Translations under genes and position numbers: made by a program | The notes under the pieces: model-generated | What the model was told of the DNA's origin: nothing | Seen by the model: only the letters and a program-made list of their open reading frames with translations | Databases searched by the model: none | From: Anaerobacillus alkaliphilus | GTDB lineage: Bacteria; Bacillota; Bacilli; Bacillales; Anaerobacillaceae | DNA length: 64,000 nt | Assembly (NCBI RefSeq): GCF_004116265.1 | Contig: NZ_QOUX01000046.1 | Location: forward strand, 310,001 to 374,000 | Direction of reading: 5' to 3' | Shown: in pieces, positions 53,540-62,746 of the stretch | Numbering within the stretch: the first letter of the stretch is position 1 | How the letters are laid out: each line of letters opens with the position of its first letter

Positions 53540-55950
53540 AAAACATACGGATTCATATCGATAGAAACTTGCAAGGTTCCTTGATTTGTTTCTTTTTTAT
53601 AGTTTTCAATTATTTCTTTTAGTATCTCTACGAGTCTCGGTTCATTTTTGTATTTTATCATGCATTGATAACGATATCTATCTTTGATCCGAGGGATTGA
53701 TGATGCAACTGGACCTAATACAACCGATTGATCAGAAAGTGATCTTCTTACATATGCAGTAATTTTTTCAGTAACGTCAATAACCTTCGTAATCTCTGGG
53801 TGAGATACCTGGATGACTGTAATATAATAATATGGAGGATAGCTTTGAAGCCTCCTAACTCCCATCTCTTTTTCAAAGAATGCATGAAAATCGTGATTTT
53901 TTACTAAATCAATACTGTAATGCTCAGGAGTATATGTTTGGATAACGACTTCACCTGGTAATTGATGACGCCCGGCGCGACCGCTCACTTGAGTTAACAA
54001 TTGAAATGTTCGTTCACTCGCTCGAAAATCAGGGAGATGAAGCATTGAATCCGCTGCTAAAACTCCTACTAAAGTGATGTTCGGAAAATCCAACCCTTTA
54101 GCAATCATCTGAGTTCCTAAAAGGATATCAGCTTTCCCTTCGGCAAACTGTGTAAGTAGCCGTTCATGGGCACCCTTCTTTCTAGTTGTATCAACGTCCA
54201 TTCTAATAACTCTAGCTCCAGGAAAGACTTTAGCTACTTCTTCTTCAACTTTTTGAGTACCAGATCCGAAAAAACGAATATGTTCACTGTTACAGCTGCT
54301 ACAAGTTTGAGGCATTCTCTCTTGATGACCACAGTAGTGACATTTTAACGAGCGGCTCGTCTGATGATAGGTTAAAGAAATATCACAATGAGGGCACTGC
54401 GCTACATATCCACAGTCTCGACACATTACAAATGTTGAATACCCGCGACGATTTAAAAATAAAACACTTTGCTCCCCACGAGCAAGCCTGTCGGAAAGTT
54501 TCTCATGTAAAGCCTTTGAGAACATAGATCGATTACCTGTTTTCAACTCTTCTCGCATATCAATGATTTCTACTGCGGGTAGCGTCACTTGATTGACCCT
54601 TGTGAGCATTTCTAATAGTTGATATACCCCTTTTTTTGCTCGAGCATAGGTTTCTAACGAGGGTGTCGCACTTCCAAGTATGACTGGACACTGATAATAA
54701 CTCGCACGTTGGATCGCCACGTCTCTCGCATGATATCTGGGGTTTTCTTCCTGTTTATAGGTTGCTTCGTGTTCTTCGTCAATAATGATAATGCCAATAT
54801 TGCGAAACGGTGCAAAAATGGCTGACCGGGCACCAACAACAACTTTGACACGACCATGATGAATTTTTCGCCATTCATCATACTTTTCTCCAGTCGATAG
54901 TCCACTATGGAGAACGGCTACTAACGACCCAAAGCGTTCTTTAAAACGTTGAACCATTTGAGGTGTTAATGAAATTTCAGGAACAAGTACAATTGCTTCC
55001 TTCCCTATTTCAAGAGCTTTAGCAATAGATTGTAAATACACCTCGGTCTTTCCGCTACCAGTTACACCGTGTATTAAAAACGTTTGATGTTGATGTTCGA
55101 TTAAGGAGTGGAAAATTGGAGTGATAACGTCTTGTTGATGTGCTGTTAATGGTAATGGTTCTGTTTTTTTAAATCTTCGATTGACATAAGGGTCACGCAT
55201 TACCTCTACTTCTTTTTCGGTTAAAACTAATTTGTCCACTAACGATTTTATCGTGCTTCTTGTTGTGTCGGTTTGCTCCATCAGGGCACTTACGGAAATT
55301 GGCTCAGGATTATCTAAAAAATACTCGATCACCCGTTTTTGCTTTAATGCCCGGTTATCCAGTTGATGAAGTTGGTTAGTTAATGAATTTACTGAAACCG
55401 GTTCTACAACCCTAATTGTCTTTTGAGTTACCTTATCGTTAACCTTATGAATTACTTCTAATAAACCTTGCGTTACTCCTTTTTTTACCAATACTAATAA
55501 TTGCTTATCTCCCGAAGTAATTAACTCTTCCCAATCTACAACCTTTCGATGTTTAAACCATTCTCTAACTTCAATAGGTAGCTCTTGAAGATATTCATGG
55601 TTCGTTAGCATAACTTCCTTTTTATACTTAGCTTTCAAGGCAGCAGGTAACATTGATTGATATGCTGTTATTTTAAAACAAAGTGCATTCGTCGTCAGCC
55701 AATCACCTAATTCTAACAATTCATTCGTCAGAACTGGAGTTACATCAAGCACCTCATCAATTTCCTTCAATTTGGCTAGGTCTGATTCATTACTAGTATG
55801 AATAACAAATCCTTGAACTTTCCTTGGACCGAAAGGCACAATGACTCTCATACCACTTTCAACCATACCCTGAAGGTGAGTAGGTACTTTATAATCAAAA
55901 AGACGATCAGTTCCACCTGTCGGAACATCAACGACAACTTGTACAATCAT
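53533..55950 (-). CDS. priA: Primosomal protein PriA (replication restart helicase)
   Basis: PriA restarts stalled replication forks. The N-terminal DNA-binding region is followed by a helicase core with Walker A GVTGSGKTEVYL, the DEEH box in IIIDEEHEATYKQEE, GSATPSLE, and zinc-binding cysteines in CRDCGYVAQCPHC / CHYCGHQERMPQTCSSC. Motifs GTQMIAKGLDFPN and QVSGRAGRH follow. The start ATG overlaps the coaBC stop by 4 nt. The C-terminal codons run into a heptamer repeat. Confidence 0.98.
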   Translation of the reverse strand: MIVQVVVDVPTGGTDRLFDYKVPTHLQGMVESGMRVIVPFGPRKVQGFVIHTSNESDLAKLKEIDEVLDVTPVLTNELLELGDWLTTNALCFKITAYQSMLPAALKAKYKKEVMLTNHEYLQELPIEVREWFKHRKVVDWEELITSGDKQLLVLVKKGVTQGLLEVIHKVNDKVTQKTIRVVEPVSVNSLTNQLHQLDNRALKQKRVIEYFLDNPEPISVSALMEQTDTTRSTIKSLVDKLVLTEKEVEVMRDPYVNRRFKKTEPLPLTAHQQDVITPIFHSLIEHQHQTFLIHGVTGSGKTEVYLQSIAKALEIGKEAIVLVPEISLTPQMVQRFKERFGSLVAVLHSGLSTGEKYDEWRKIHHGRVKVVVGARSAIFAPFRNIGIIIIDEEHEATYKQEENPRYHARDVAIQRASYYQCPVILGSATPSLETYARAKKGVYQLLEMLTRVNQVTLPAVEIIDMREELKTGNRSMFSKALHEKLSDRLARGEQSVLFLNRRGYSTFVMCRDCGYVAQCPHCDISLTYHQTSRSLKCHYCGHQERMPQTCSSCNSEHIRFFGSGTQKVEEEVAKVFPGARVIRMDVDTTRKKGAHERLLTQFAEGKADILLGTQMIAKGLDFPNITLVGVLAADSMLHLPDFRASERTFQLLTQVSGRAGRHQLPGEVVIQTYTPEHYSIDLVKNHDFHAFFEKEMGVRRLQSYPPYYYITVIQVSHPEITKVIDVTEKITAYVRRSLSDQSVVLGPVASSIPRIKDRYRYQCMIKYKNEPRLVEILKEIIENYKKETNQGTLQVSIDMNPYVLM

Positions 55951-57155
55951 TCTACATTTTCCTTTAATAGTAGTTCTATTTCATTTAATAGGTTACTAGC
56001 AACTTCCTGTTTACTCATTAACGGTAGGGAAACTGATGTCCCATCTTTTTTAAACATGGTGACTATATTTGTATCACCTTCAAATCCAGCACCAGACTGA
56101 AGGATACTATTGGCAACGATCATATCTAGATTTTTCCGACGTAATTTATCCTGAGCATAATACTCAACTTGTTCACTCTCTGCAGCGAAGCCAATCAATA
56201 GTTGATGTGTCTTTTCTGTACCTAGCGTATGTAAGATATCAGTTGTTCTCTCCATCTCAATCGACCAATCACTTGGTTGTTTTTTTATTTTTTGGTCTGC
56301 GACAAGTTTCGGACGATAATCTGCAACTGCTGCTGATTTAACTACCACGTCAACATTTCGGTAATGCTCCATGACACTTTCATACATGTCGTTTGCAGAT
56401 TTCACTTGAACGAAATGAACATTGGCTGGCGGTTGAAGGTTCGTTGGGCCTGACACTAATATTACATTAGCTCCACGTTTTGCTGCTTCTTCGGCAATAG
56501 CATAACCCATTTTTCCGGAAGAGCGATTTGTAAAGTATCGAACGGGGTCAAGCCTCTCTTGAGTAGGTCCTGCGGTTACTAGTACTGTTTTATTTTGCAA
56601 AGGTGAAGATTGTGGTTTAAAAAAACCTTCTAAATTAGTGATAATATCTTCCGGTTCCATCAATCTACCTTTTCCTACATACCCGCATGCTAGATAACCT
56701 TCACTAGGGCTTAATAGCTTATAGCCAAAAGACTTTAATTTCTCTAAATTTGCCTTTACGGCCGGATGTTCATACATATGTACATTCATAGCAGGAGCCA
56801 CCAAAACAGGGGCTGTAGTTGCCAAAATCATTGTTGAAATTAAATCGTCAGCAATCCCATTAGCAATCTTTCCAATCATATTTGCCGTTGCAGGAGCAAC
56901 TAAGACAACATCTGGCCAGTCGGCGATATCTATATGTGTAATTTTTGTAGGATCCTTTTCGTCAAATGTATCAACATAAACCGGTTCTCTTGATAATGAC
57001 TGAAAGGAAAGTGGCGTCACGAACTTTGAAGCACCCTCTGTCATAGCTACTTTTACAACGGCACCGGCCTGTGTTAATTTACTAGTAAGGGCACACGCTT
57101 TATAGACAGCAATTCCTCCAGTTACGCATAATAAAACCTTTTTCCCCGTTAACAT
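55947..57155 (-). CDS. coaBC: Bifunctional phosphopantothenoylcysteine decarboxylase/synthetase CoaBC
   Basis: CoaBC performs two steps of coenzyme A synthesis. The N-terminal flavoprotein CoaC part (about 1-180) has LLCVTGGIAVYKACAL, the VLVAPAMNVHMYEHPAV segment and the ACGYVGKGRL loop with the conserved cysteine. The C-terminal CoaB part has VTAGPTQERLDPVRYFTNRSSGKMGYAIAEEA, KSAAVADYRP and KIKK. Length 402 is normal. It follows a long hairpin region after rpoZ. Confidence 0.97.
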   Translation of the reverse strand: MLTGKKVLLCVTGGIAVYKACALTSKLTQAGAVVKVAMTEGASKFVTPLSFQSLSREPVYVDTFDEKDPTKITHIDIADWPDVVLVAPATANMIGKIANGIADDLISTMILATTAPVLVAPAMNVHMYEHPAVKANLEKLKSFGYKLLSPSEGYLACGYVGKGRLMEPEDIITNLEGFFKPQSSPLQNKTVLVTAGPTQERLDPVRYFTNRSSGKMGYAIAEEAAKRGANVILVSGPTNLQPPANVHFVQVKSANDMYESVMEHYRNVDVVVKSAAVADYRPKLVADQKIKKQPSDWSIEMERTTDILHTLGTEKTHQLLIGFAAESEQVEYYAQDKLRRKNLDMIVANSILQSGAGFEGDTNIVTMFKKDGTSVSLPLMSKQEVASNLLNEIELLLKENVE

Positions 57156-57203
57156 TCCATCCCCTCCAAAAATATAGTTTTCATGAATTAATTGTAATTG
57201 TAC

Positions 57204-57327
57204 AAAAAAAGAGATGACTCATTTTAGGCGTAACCCTACCTATTATATATGATTTAGCTACAAGCCACGAAAGAAAAGCCTTGTTAACTAATATATAATA
57301 GGGGTTAGTTACCACAATTGAGTCATC
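57204..57327 (-). terminator. Long palindromic terminator between rpoZ and coaBC
   Basis: A 9-bp outer stem (57213-57221 with 57319-57327), a TAACCC/GGGTTA stem and a perfect 10-bp inner stem TATTATATAT/ATATATAATA (57241-57250, 57291-57300) form one long hairpin. On the minus strand seven T follow the structure, as in an intrinsic terminator. Confidence 0.75.
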
Positions 57328-57343
57328 CCCTCTGCAAAATTTA

Positions 57344-57553
57344 TTATTCTTCTTCTCTACGTTTAAAGGAAAGTTGCCCTGCAGAAATCTCTTCAAGTGC
57401 CTTTCCAACTTGTTTATATGATTTCGGTTTTTCTACCATTAAATCATGTTCATTTGACTCTTTAAGATAGCGAGCTCTTTTTGAAGAAACAGTGACCAGT
57501 GTATATTTCGAATCTAGCTTCGTTAATAAATTATCAATTGATGGGTATAACAT
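57344..57553 (-). CDS. rpoZ: DNA-directed RNA polymerase omega subunit
   Basis: The 69-residue omega subunit assists RNA polymerase assembly. The pattern [30 protein letters not shown] and the end region [17 protein letters not shown] match Bacillus RpoZ. Its ATG shares one base with the gmk stop (TAATG), so translation is coupled. Confidence 0.97.
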   Translation of the reverse strand: MLYPSIDNLLTKLDSKYTLVTVSSKRARYLKESNEHDLMVEKPKSYKQVGKALEEISAGQLSFKRREEE

Positions 57554-58167
57554 TACTCAGCCTCCACTAACTGTTGATATTTTGCGATTAATCGATCTTT
57601 ACGACAATGTTCCGCTGTCACAATTGCCTTAATCCGTTCAACTGCAAGATGGACTTCGTCGTTTTCAACAACATAGTCATACTTGCTCATCATTTCAATC
57701 TCATCTTTAGCGACAGTCATTCGATTGTTTATCAAATCTTCTGTTTCTGTACCACGTCCAACTATTCGGTTTCTAAGTTCAGCAAGACTAGGTGGCATTA
57801 AAAAGATAAATACTCCCTCGGCAAACTTTTCTCTGACCTTTAAGGCACCTTGAACTTCAATTTCAAGAATGATGTCATTCCCTTCACTCAACGTTTTTTC
57901 AACGTAATCTACCGGTGTTCCGTAAAAGTTGCCGACATATTCAGCCCATTCTAGGAGCTGATCATGTTTAATCATTTCTTCAAATTGTTCACGAGTCTTG
58001 AAGAAATAGTTAACTCCATCAATTTCTCCTTCTCTCGGAGTCCGAGTTGTCGCAGATACAGAATACAAAATATCTGTGTCTTGCTTTCTAAGTGCTCCGC
58101 AAACCGTTCCTTTCCCTACTCCGGACGGTCCAGAAAGAACTATTAACAAACCTCTTTCCTTTTTCAT
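57553..58167 (-). CDS. gmk: Guanylate kinase
   Basis: Gmk phosphorylates GMP to GDP, a step also important for (p)ppGpp control in Firmicutes. Walker [11 protein letters not shown] is at about residues 13-22, with the [22 protein letters not shown]-binding motif and [10 protein letters not shown]. The ATG at 58167 has GGAGG 5 nt upstream; a 29-residue upstream extension is rejected. It is coupled to rpoZ. Confidence 0.98.
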   Translation of the reverse strand: MKKERGLLIVLSGPSGVGKGTVCGALRKQDTDILYSVSATTRTPREGEIDGVNYFFKTREQFEEMIKHDQLLEWAEYVGNFYGTPVDYVEKTLSEGNDIILEIEVQGALKVREKFAEGVFIFLMPPSLAELRNRIVGRGTETEDLINNRMTVAKDEIEMMSKYDYVVENDEVHLAVERIKAIVTAEHCRKDRLIAKYQQLVEAE

Positions 58168-58327
58168 CACTACCTCCAAATTCAATCCATTAAAAACAAT
58201 TGAGCCTCTTTTTAAAACTAAAAGCCTCTGTTTTGTAGATACTATTTTTCCCAAGAACCTTTATAGTAATTACAAAACTCCAGCTAACTGAACATTAGCC
58301 GGAATATGATTGTTGATTAATTTCATT

Positions 58328-58588
58328 TTAGTCTTCTGAAATATCATCTTTATTAGATAAACGTTGTGCTACCGTTTCCGGTTGAACAGCAGATAAAATG
58401 ACATGATCACTATCAGCAATAATAACGGCCCTGGTTCTTCTTCCATATGTAGCATCAATTAACATATTACGCTCACGAGCTTCTTGAATGATCCGTTTTA
58501 TTGGTGCTGACTCAGGACTTACAATAGAAATAATTCTATTCGCTGATACAATATTGCCAAAGCCAATATTAATAAGTTTAATATTCAT
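58328..58588 (-). CDS. remA: Extracellular matrix regulator RemA (YlzA, DUF370)
   Basis: RemA is a small DNA-binding regulator that activates biofilm-matrix and osmoprotection genes in B. subtilis, forming a ring-shaped octamer. The 86-residue sequence has the family start [30 protein letters not shown] and [23 protein letters not shown]. It lies between yloC and gmk as in B. subtilis. Start ATG at 58588. Confidence 0.97.
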   Translation of the reverse strand: MNIKLINIGFGNIVSANRIISIVSPESAPIKRIIQEARERNMLIDATYGRRTRAVIIADSDHVILSAVQPETVAQRLSNKDDISED

Positions 58589-58712
58589 TGTTTTCCCCTG
58601 CCCATCTATATATTATAACCAGATCTCTGGTTATTTTAACACCTTTTTTTATACTAGCAGAAATTAATGCATTTATAAAATGAAAATCTCTAAATTAAGC
58701 AAGAATACGTAG

Positions 58713-59600
58713 TTACTCGATATTCTGAACTTGCTCCTTGATCTTTTCTAGTTCGGCTTTTAATTCTACTACATGCCTACTTATATGTATATCATTAGAT
58801 TTTGAGCCAATCGTGTTGATTTCTCTATTCATCTCTTGAACAAGGAAATCTAATTTTCTACCTACTGCACCATATTTAGGACTCTCAATAATTGAAAGAA
58901 ATTGTTCTGTATGGCTATTTAGTCGAGTCAGCTCCTCATCAATATTAGCTTTATCTGCAAATATCGCTACCTCTGTTAAGATCCTACTTTCTTCAACATC
59001 TACTTTTCCTTCTAAGAATTCCTCAATCCTCTTTAAGAGTCGTTGATGATATGTTTCAACTACTAAAGGAGCATAGGTAGCAATTTCAGAAGTAAGCGAT
59101 CGGACCTTGTTTAGTCTAAGGACGAAATCGTTAGCTAATAACTCTCCTTCCTTTGAACGCATCTTCAGTAATTCCATTGCAGCCTTCTCAGTAACGGAGA
59201 TTATTTCTGTCGCTAATGTTTCGGATTGGTTCTCTCTTTGGATTATGGTTGCAACATCTGGCTGCAATAACAATTTTTCTAAAGATAATTGTTGATTTAG
59301 AGATAGTTTTTTTTGAGCTTCATCATGCAATCGGTAGAATTCGCCTAGTAAATTCCAATCAACCTGAAGGGTCCGTTCTACCAATCCATCCCCTTCAATT
59401 GTTAAGAAAACATCGACTTTTCCGCGTTGTACAAACTGGCTCACCTGTTTTTTTAACTTATCTTCAAGGAATAAAAATTGCCGAGGCATTCGAATGGTTA
59501 CTTCAGAGAATCGATGATTGATTGATTTCATCTCGACACTTATTCGATATTGTTCTTTTTCTACAAATGCTTGACCATATCCAGTCATACTAACTAACAT
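58713..59600 (-). CDS. yloC: YicC/YloC family endoribonuclease
   Basis: A 295-residue YicC-family protein (N-terminal MTGYGQAFVEKEQYRISVEMKSINHRFSE and C-terminal REINTIGSKSNDIHISRHVVELKAELEKIKEQVQN, which carry the family signature). YicC proteins were shown to be RNases in other bacteria; no catalytic residues can be pointed to here from sequence alone. It is the first gene of the yloC-remA-gmk-rpoZ run and has a candidate promoter about 20 nt upstream. Confidence 0.95.
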   Translation of the reverse strand: MLVSMTGYGQAFVEKEQYRISVEMKSINHRFSEVTIRMPRQFLFLEDKLKKQVSQFVQRGKVDVFLTIEGDGLVERTLQVDWNLLGEFYRLHDEAQKKLSLNQQLSLEKLLLQPDVATIIQRENQSETLATEIISVTEKAAMELLKMRSKEGELLANDFVLRLNKVRSLTSEIATYAPLVVETYHQRLLKRIEEFLEGKVDVEESRILTEVAIFADKANIDEELTRLNSHTEQFLSIIESPKYGAVGRKLDFLVQEMNREINTIGSKSNDIHISRHVVELKAELEKIKEQVQNIE

Positions 59601-59620
59601 AATATCACATCCACACTTCT

Positions 59621-59649
59621 ATTCTAACCAATTTTACCATTATCAACAA
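59621..59649 (-). promoter_or_regulatory. Sigma-A promoter of the yloC operon
   Basis: Minus-strand TTGTTG (59644-59649), 17-bp spacer, TAGAAT (59621-59626), immediately upstream of yloC. The short distance leaves a leader of only about 15 nt. Confidence 0.55.
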
Positions 59650-59800
59650 GTAGAGGAAATTAAAATCACTTACAATTTATACACTTAGTCAGTAATAAGG
59701 AATTTTTTCATCAATTTATTCGTTATTTATCTCTCTAAAAGAAACTGAAGAGTGTAACTTCTCTCGGATATATAGGAAAAAGCCCCTCCGTAAAAAATAA

Positions 59801-59838
59801 AAAACCAATGTAAACCATCATTTGAATGGTTACATTGG
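59801..59838 (-). terminator. Terminator of the P-type ATPase gene
   Basis: A stem CCAATGTA/TACATTGG with the extension AACCAT/ATGGTT (59805-59838) is followed by six T on the minus strand, right after the ATPase gene. Confidence 0.9.
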
Positions 59839-59851
59839 CTTTTCTTATTAT

Positions 59852-62560
59852 TTATTTTCTTTTAAAAATATGGAACCCGGCTAATGCAATAGTAGGAATT
59901 GCTGCCATTCCTAGTACAAGCATCCATTCACGAATAGTTAAGCCCACTGTGTGGAAAACAGGTTGTAACGGTGGGAAGTACATAACCACAAGCATCAAAG
60001 CAATGGACGATAACACTGCAAATACCAAGTAGATGTTTTGAAATGGGTTTCTGTGGAAAACAGAATGTTCACTTCGGCAATCAAAAACATGAATTAACTG
60101 AGCCATAACTAGTGTGGCAAAAGCAACAGATTGTGCTCGCATTAAATCATCAGGGTTTTGATTTAATGTTAGCCAAAATGCAACTAGTGTAACAACACCT
60201 ATCATGAATCCTCGACTGACAATTTTCCATGCCAGACCTCTAGCAAAAACGCTTTCCATAGGATGTCGTGGTTTTCGTTTCATTACATCATTTTCTGCTT
60301 GGTCAAGACCTAATGCCATCGCAGGTAACCCATCCGTTACTAGATTAATCCAGAGAATTTGAATTGCTACTAATGGAAGAGGCATGCCAAGCATCATTGC
60401 AAATAACATAACTAATATTTCACCGACATTTGAGGCAAGCATATAGCGGATAAATTTCCGTATATTATCATAGATATTCCGGCCTTCATTAATTGCTGCT
60501 TTAATTGTTGCAAAGTTATCATCACTTAACACTAGAGAAGATGCTTCTTTAGCTACGTCTGTACCAGTTATCCCCATTGCTACGCCAATATTAGCAGCCT
60601 TTATTGCAGGTGCATCGTTTACTCCGTCTCCAGTCATGGCCACAATATGCCCTTTGGCTTGAAGTGCTTTAACAATTTTTAGCTTGTGTTCAGGCGAAAC
60701 ACGGGCGTATACGTAGATATCATCTACAACTTCTTCTAAGTCAGTTACACTCATTTTAGCCAGTGTAGTTCCATCCATAATTTTTCCATGGGCAGGCAAG
60801 ATGTTTAATTGTTTTGCAATCGCTTGTGCTGTAATGATATGATCCCCAGTAATCATAATTGTTTTTATTCCTGCATCTCGGCACTCTATAATAGATGCCT
60901 TTACTTCTGGTCTTGGTGGGTCAATCATCCCTTGGAGCCCAATAAACGTAAGTTTATCTTCCACCATTGATTCTGAAGTGTAGTTAAATTGTTTATCAAT
61001 CTCCTTATACGCTATTGCAATTGTACGCAATGCTTGTGATGCCAATTGATCAATTGCACCAACAACAGCAGCTTCTCTTTGAGGAGATAATGGTTGTTTT
61101 CTTTCTTCCCATAATATTTGTTCGCTTCTTTTTAATAAAACATCAGGTGCACCTTTTGTAACGACAAAGCGCTTACCATCTTTTTTCCTTTCAACAATGA
61201 CACTCATCATTTTCCTAGCTGAATCAAATGGCAATTCCTCTAAGATCTTATATTCTTCTTGAAAGAGGTCTCTAGTAATTCCTGCTTTTTCAGCCGAGAC
61301 AACTAAAGCTCCTTCAGTTGGATCTCCATCTATCAAATATTCTAGCTTTGTTTTTCCTAGAAGCCCTTCTTTTACTTCATTGGTTACAATTCTAGCATTA
61401 TTACATAAGGCCCCAAACGTTAGAAGTTGTTGTAGTGTTCTTTCTGTATCGATATGAATTTTTCTACCATTATGATAAAAATCACCTTCAGGTTGATAGC
61501 CTGTTCCGGAAACATCCCATGTTTTACCTCCTGACCATAGGTTAGTTACTGTCATCTTGTTCTGTGTTAACGTCCCTGTTTTATCAGAACAAATGACGGA
61601 TGCACAGCCTAATGTTTCAACTGCAGGAAGCTTTCTCACAATCGCCTTTCTTTTTATCATTCTTTGTACACCGAGTGCTAGAGCCACAGTAACAATTGCA
61701 GGTAACCCTTCCGGAATAGCAGCAACTGCTAAAGACACACCAGCTAAGAACATTGTGTAAATGTCATGGCCCTGGTAAACCCCAATAACTACTACTAAAG
61801 CTGTGAGTAAAAGTGCAACTAAAATTAATATTTTCCCTAACTGTTCAAGTTTGCGTTGCAAAGGTGTGACAAGAGTTTCTGCAGATTGGAGCAAATGTGC
61901 TATTTTCCCCATTTCCGTTTTCATACCAGTGGCAACAATAACACCAATCCCACTTCCTTGAGTGACCATCGTCCCCATAAAAGCCATATTCTCTTGATCT
62001 CCAACTGAAAGATCTGAACCGGATAAAACTGCCTCTGTTTTTTGTACTGGCACGGATTCACCAGTTAACGCACTTTCTTCAATTCTTAGTCCTTTCGCTT
62101 CGATAATACGAATATCTGCGCCAATTCGATCTCCGCTAGTGAATTTGACAATGTCCCCTACAACGACCTCGATCGATGGGACTTTTGTCCATTCACCCTT
62201 ACGGAGGACTGTCATCTGTGGTGCCGAAAGTTCTTTTAATGCAGCCAATGATTTTTCTGCTTTTCGCTCCTGAATAAAGCCAAGGACCCCATTTAATAAG
62301 ACAATCAGTATGATGGTAATCGCATCGATGTATTCCCCTAACAAACCCGATATTAATGTTGCTACGAGCAAAACAATAACCATAAAGTCTTTAAATTGCG
62401 CTAAAAACAAGAAAATAGCTGGTACCTTTTCGCCTTCATCCAGCTTATTGTAACCAAATTGCTTTAACCTTTTATTAGCTTCTTCTTCAGTTAAACCATT
62501 CGAAAAATGCGATCGGGTCATTTGTTCAACATCTTTTATTTCGCGTTCGTACCACTTCAT
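59852..62560 (-). CDS. yloB: P-type calcium-transporting ATPase YloB
   Basis: A 902-residue P2A-type ATPase, probably moving Ca2+ out of the cytoplasm. The actuator loop ALTGESVPV, the phosphorylated aspartate in CSDKTGTLT (about residue 327), the nucleotide-binding KGAPDVLL and the hinge [14 protein letters not shown] are all present. About ten membrane segments are expected; the Ca2+-site motif [13 protein letters not shown] is clear in segment 4. In B. subtilis YloB is sporulation-expressed. The terminator after it closes the unit. Confidence 0.96.
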   Translation of the reverse strand: MKWYEREIKDVEQMTRSHFSNGLTEEEANKRLKQFGYNKLDEGEKVPAIFLFLAQFKDFMVIVLLVATLISGLLGEYIDAITIILIVLLNGVLGFIQERKAEKSLAALKELSAPQMTVLRKGEWTKVPSIEVVVGDIVKFTSGDRIGADIRIIEAKGLRIEESALTGESVPVQKTEAVLSGSDLSVGDQENMAFMGTMVTQGSGIGVIVATGMKTEMGKIAHLLQSAETLVTPLQRKLEQLGKILILVALLLTALVVVIGVYQGHDIYTMFLAGVSLAVAAIPEGLPAIVTVALALGVQRMIKRKAIVRKLPAVETLGCASVICSDKTGTLTQNKMTVTNLWSGGKTWDVSGTGYQPEGDFYHNGRKIHIDTERTLQQLLTFGALCNNARIVTNEVKEGLLGKTKLEYLIDGDPTEGALVVSAEKAGITRDLFQEEYKILEELPFDSARKMMSVIVERKKDGKRFVVTKGAPDVLLKRSEQILWEERKQPLSPQREAAVVGAIDQLASQALRTIAIAYKEIDKQFNYTSESMVEDKLTFIGLQGMIDPPRPEVKASIIECRDAGIKTIMITGDHIITAQAIAKQLNILPAHGKIMDGTTLAKMSVTDLEEVVDDIYVYARVSPEHKLKIVKALQAKGHIVAMTGDGVNDAPAIKAANIGVAMGITGTDVAKEASSLVLSDDNFATIKAAINEGRNIYDNIRKFIRYMLASNVGEILVMLFAMMLGMPLPLVAIQILWINLVTDGLPAMALGLDQAENDVMKRKPRHPMESVFARGLAWKIVSRGFMIGVVTLVAFWLTLNQNPDDLMRAQSVAFATLVMAQLIHVFDCRSEHSVFHRNPFQNIYLVFAVLSSIALMLVVMYFPPLQPVFHTVGLTIREWMLVLGMAAIPTIALAGFHIFKRK

Positions 62561-62680
62561 ATCAACACCTCACATTTATATCATTTAGACGACCTGCCTT
62601 GTCCTTTACAAACTATCTTTATTCAGGCACGTCCAAAAAAATGCTATACTGTTAAGTGAATTGGAAAAATCATTCTAATT

Positions 62681-62708
62681 TTGCTACTTCAAGAAAAAAG
62701 GTTATAAT
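62681..62708 (+). promoter_or_regulatory. Sigma-A promoter of rqcH
   Basis: TTGCTA (62681-62686), 16-bp spacer and a perfect TATAAT (62703-62708) lie 38 bp before the start codon on the plus strand. Confidence 0.65.
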
Positions 62709-62746
62709 TTCTAGGGTAATACCTATGGTAATGGAGTGAAGAAGAT

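Noticed and set aside
57181-57408. ORF of 75 codons overlapping rpoZ and the palindrome
   Set aside because: It runs through the rpoZ gene in another frame and through a terminator hairpin; no homology pattern.
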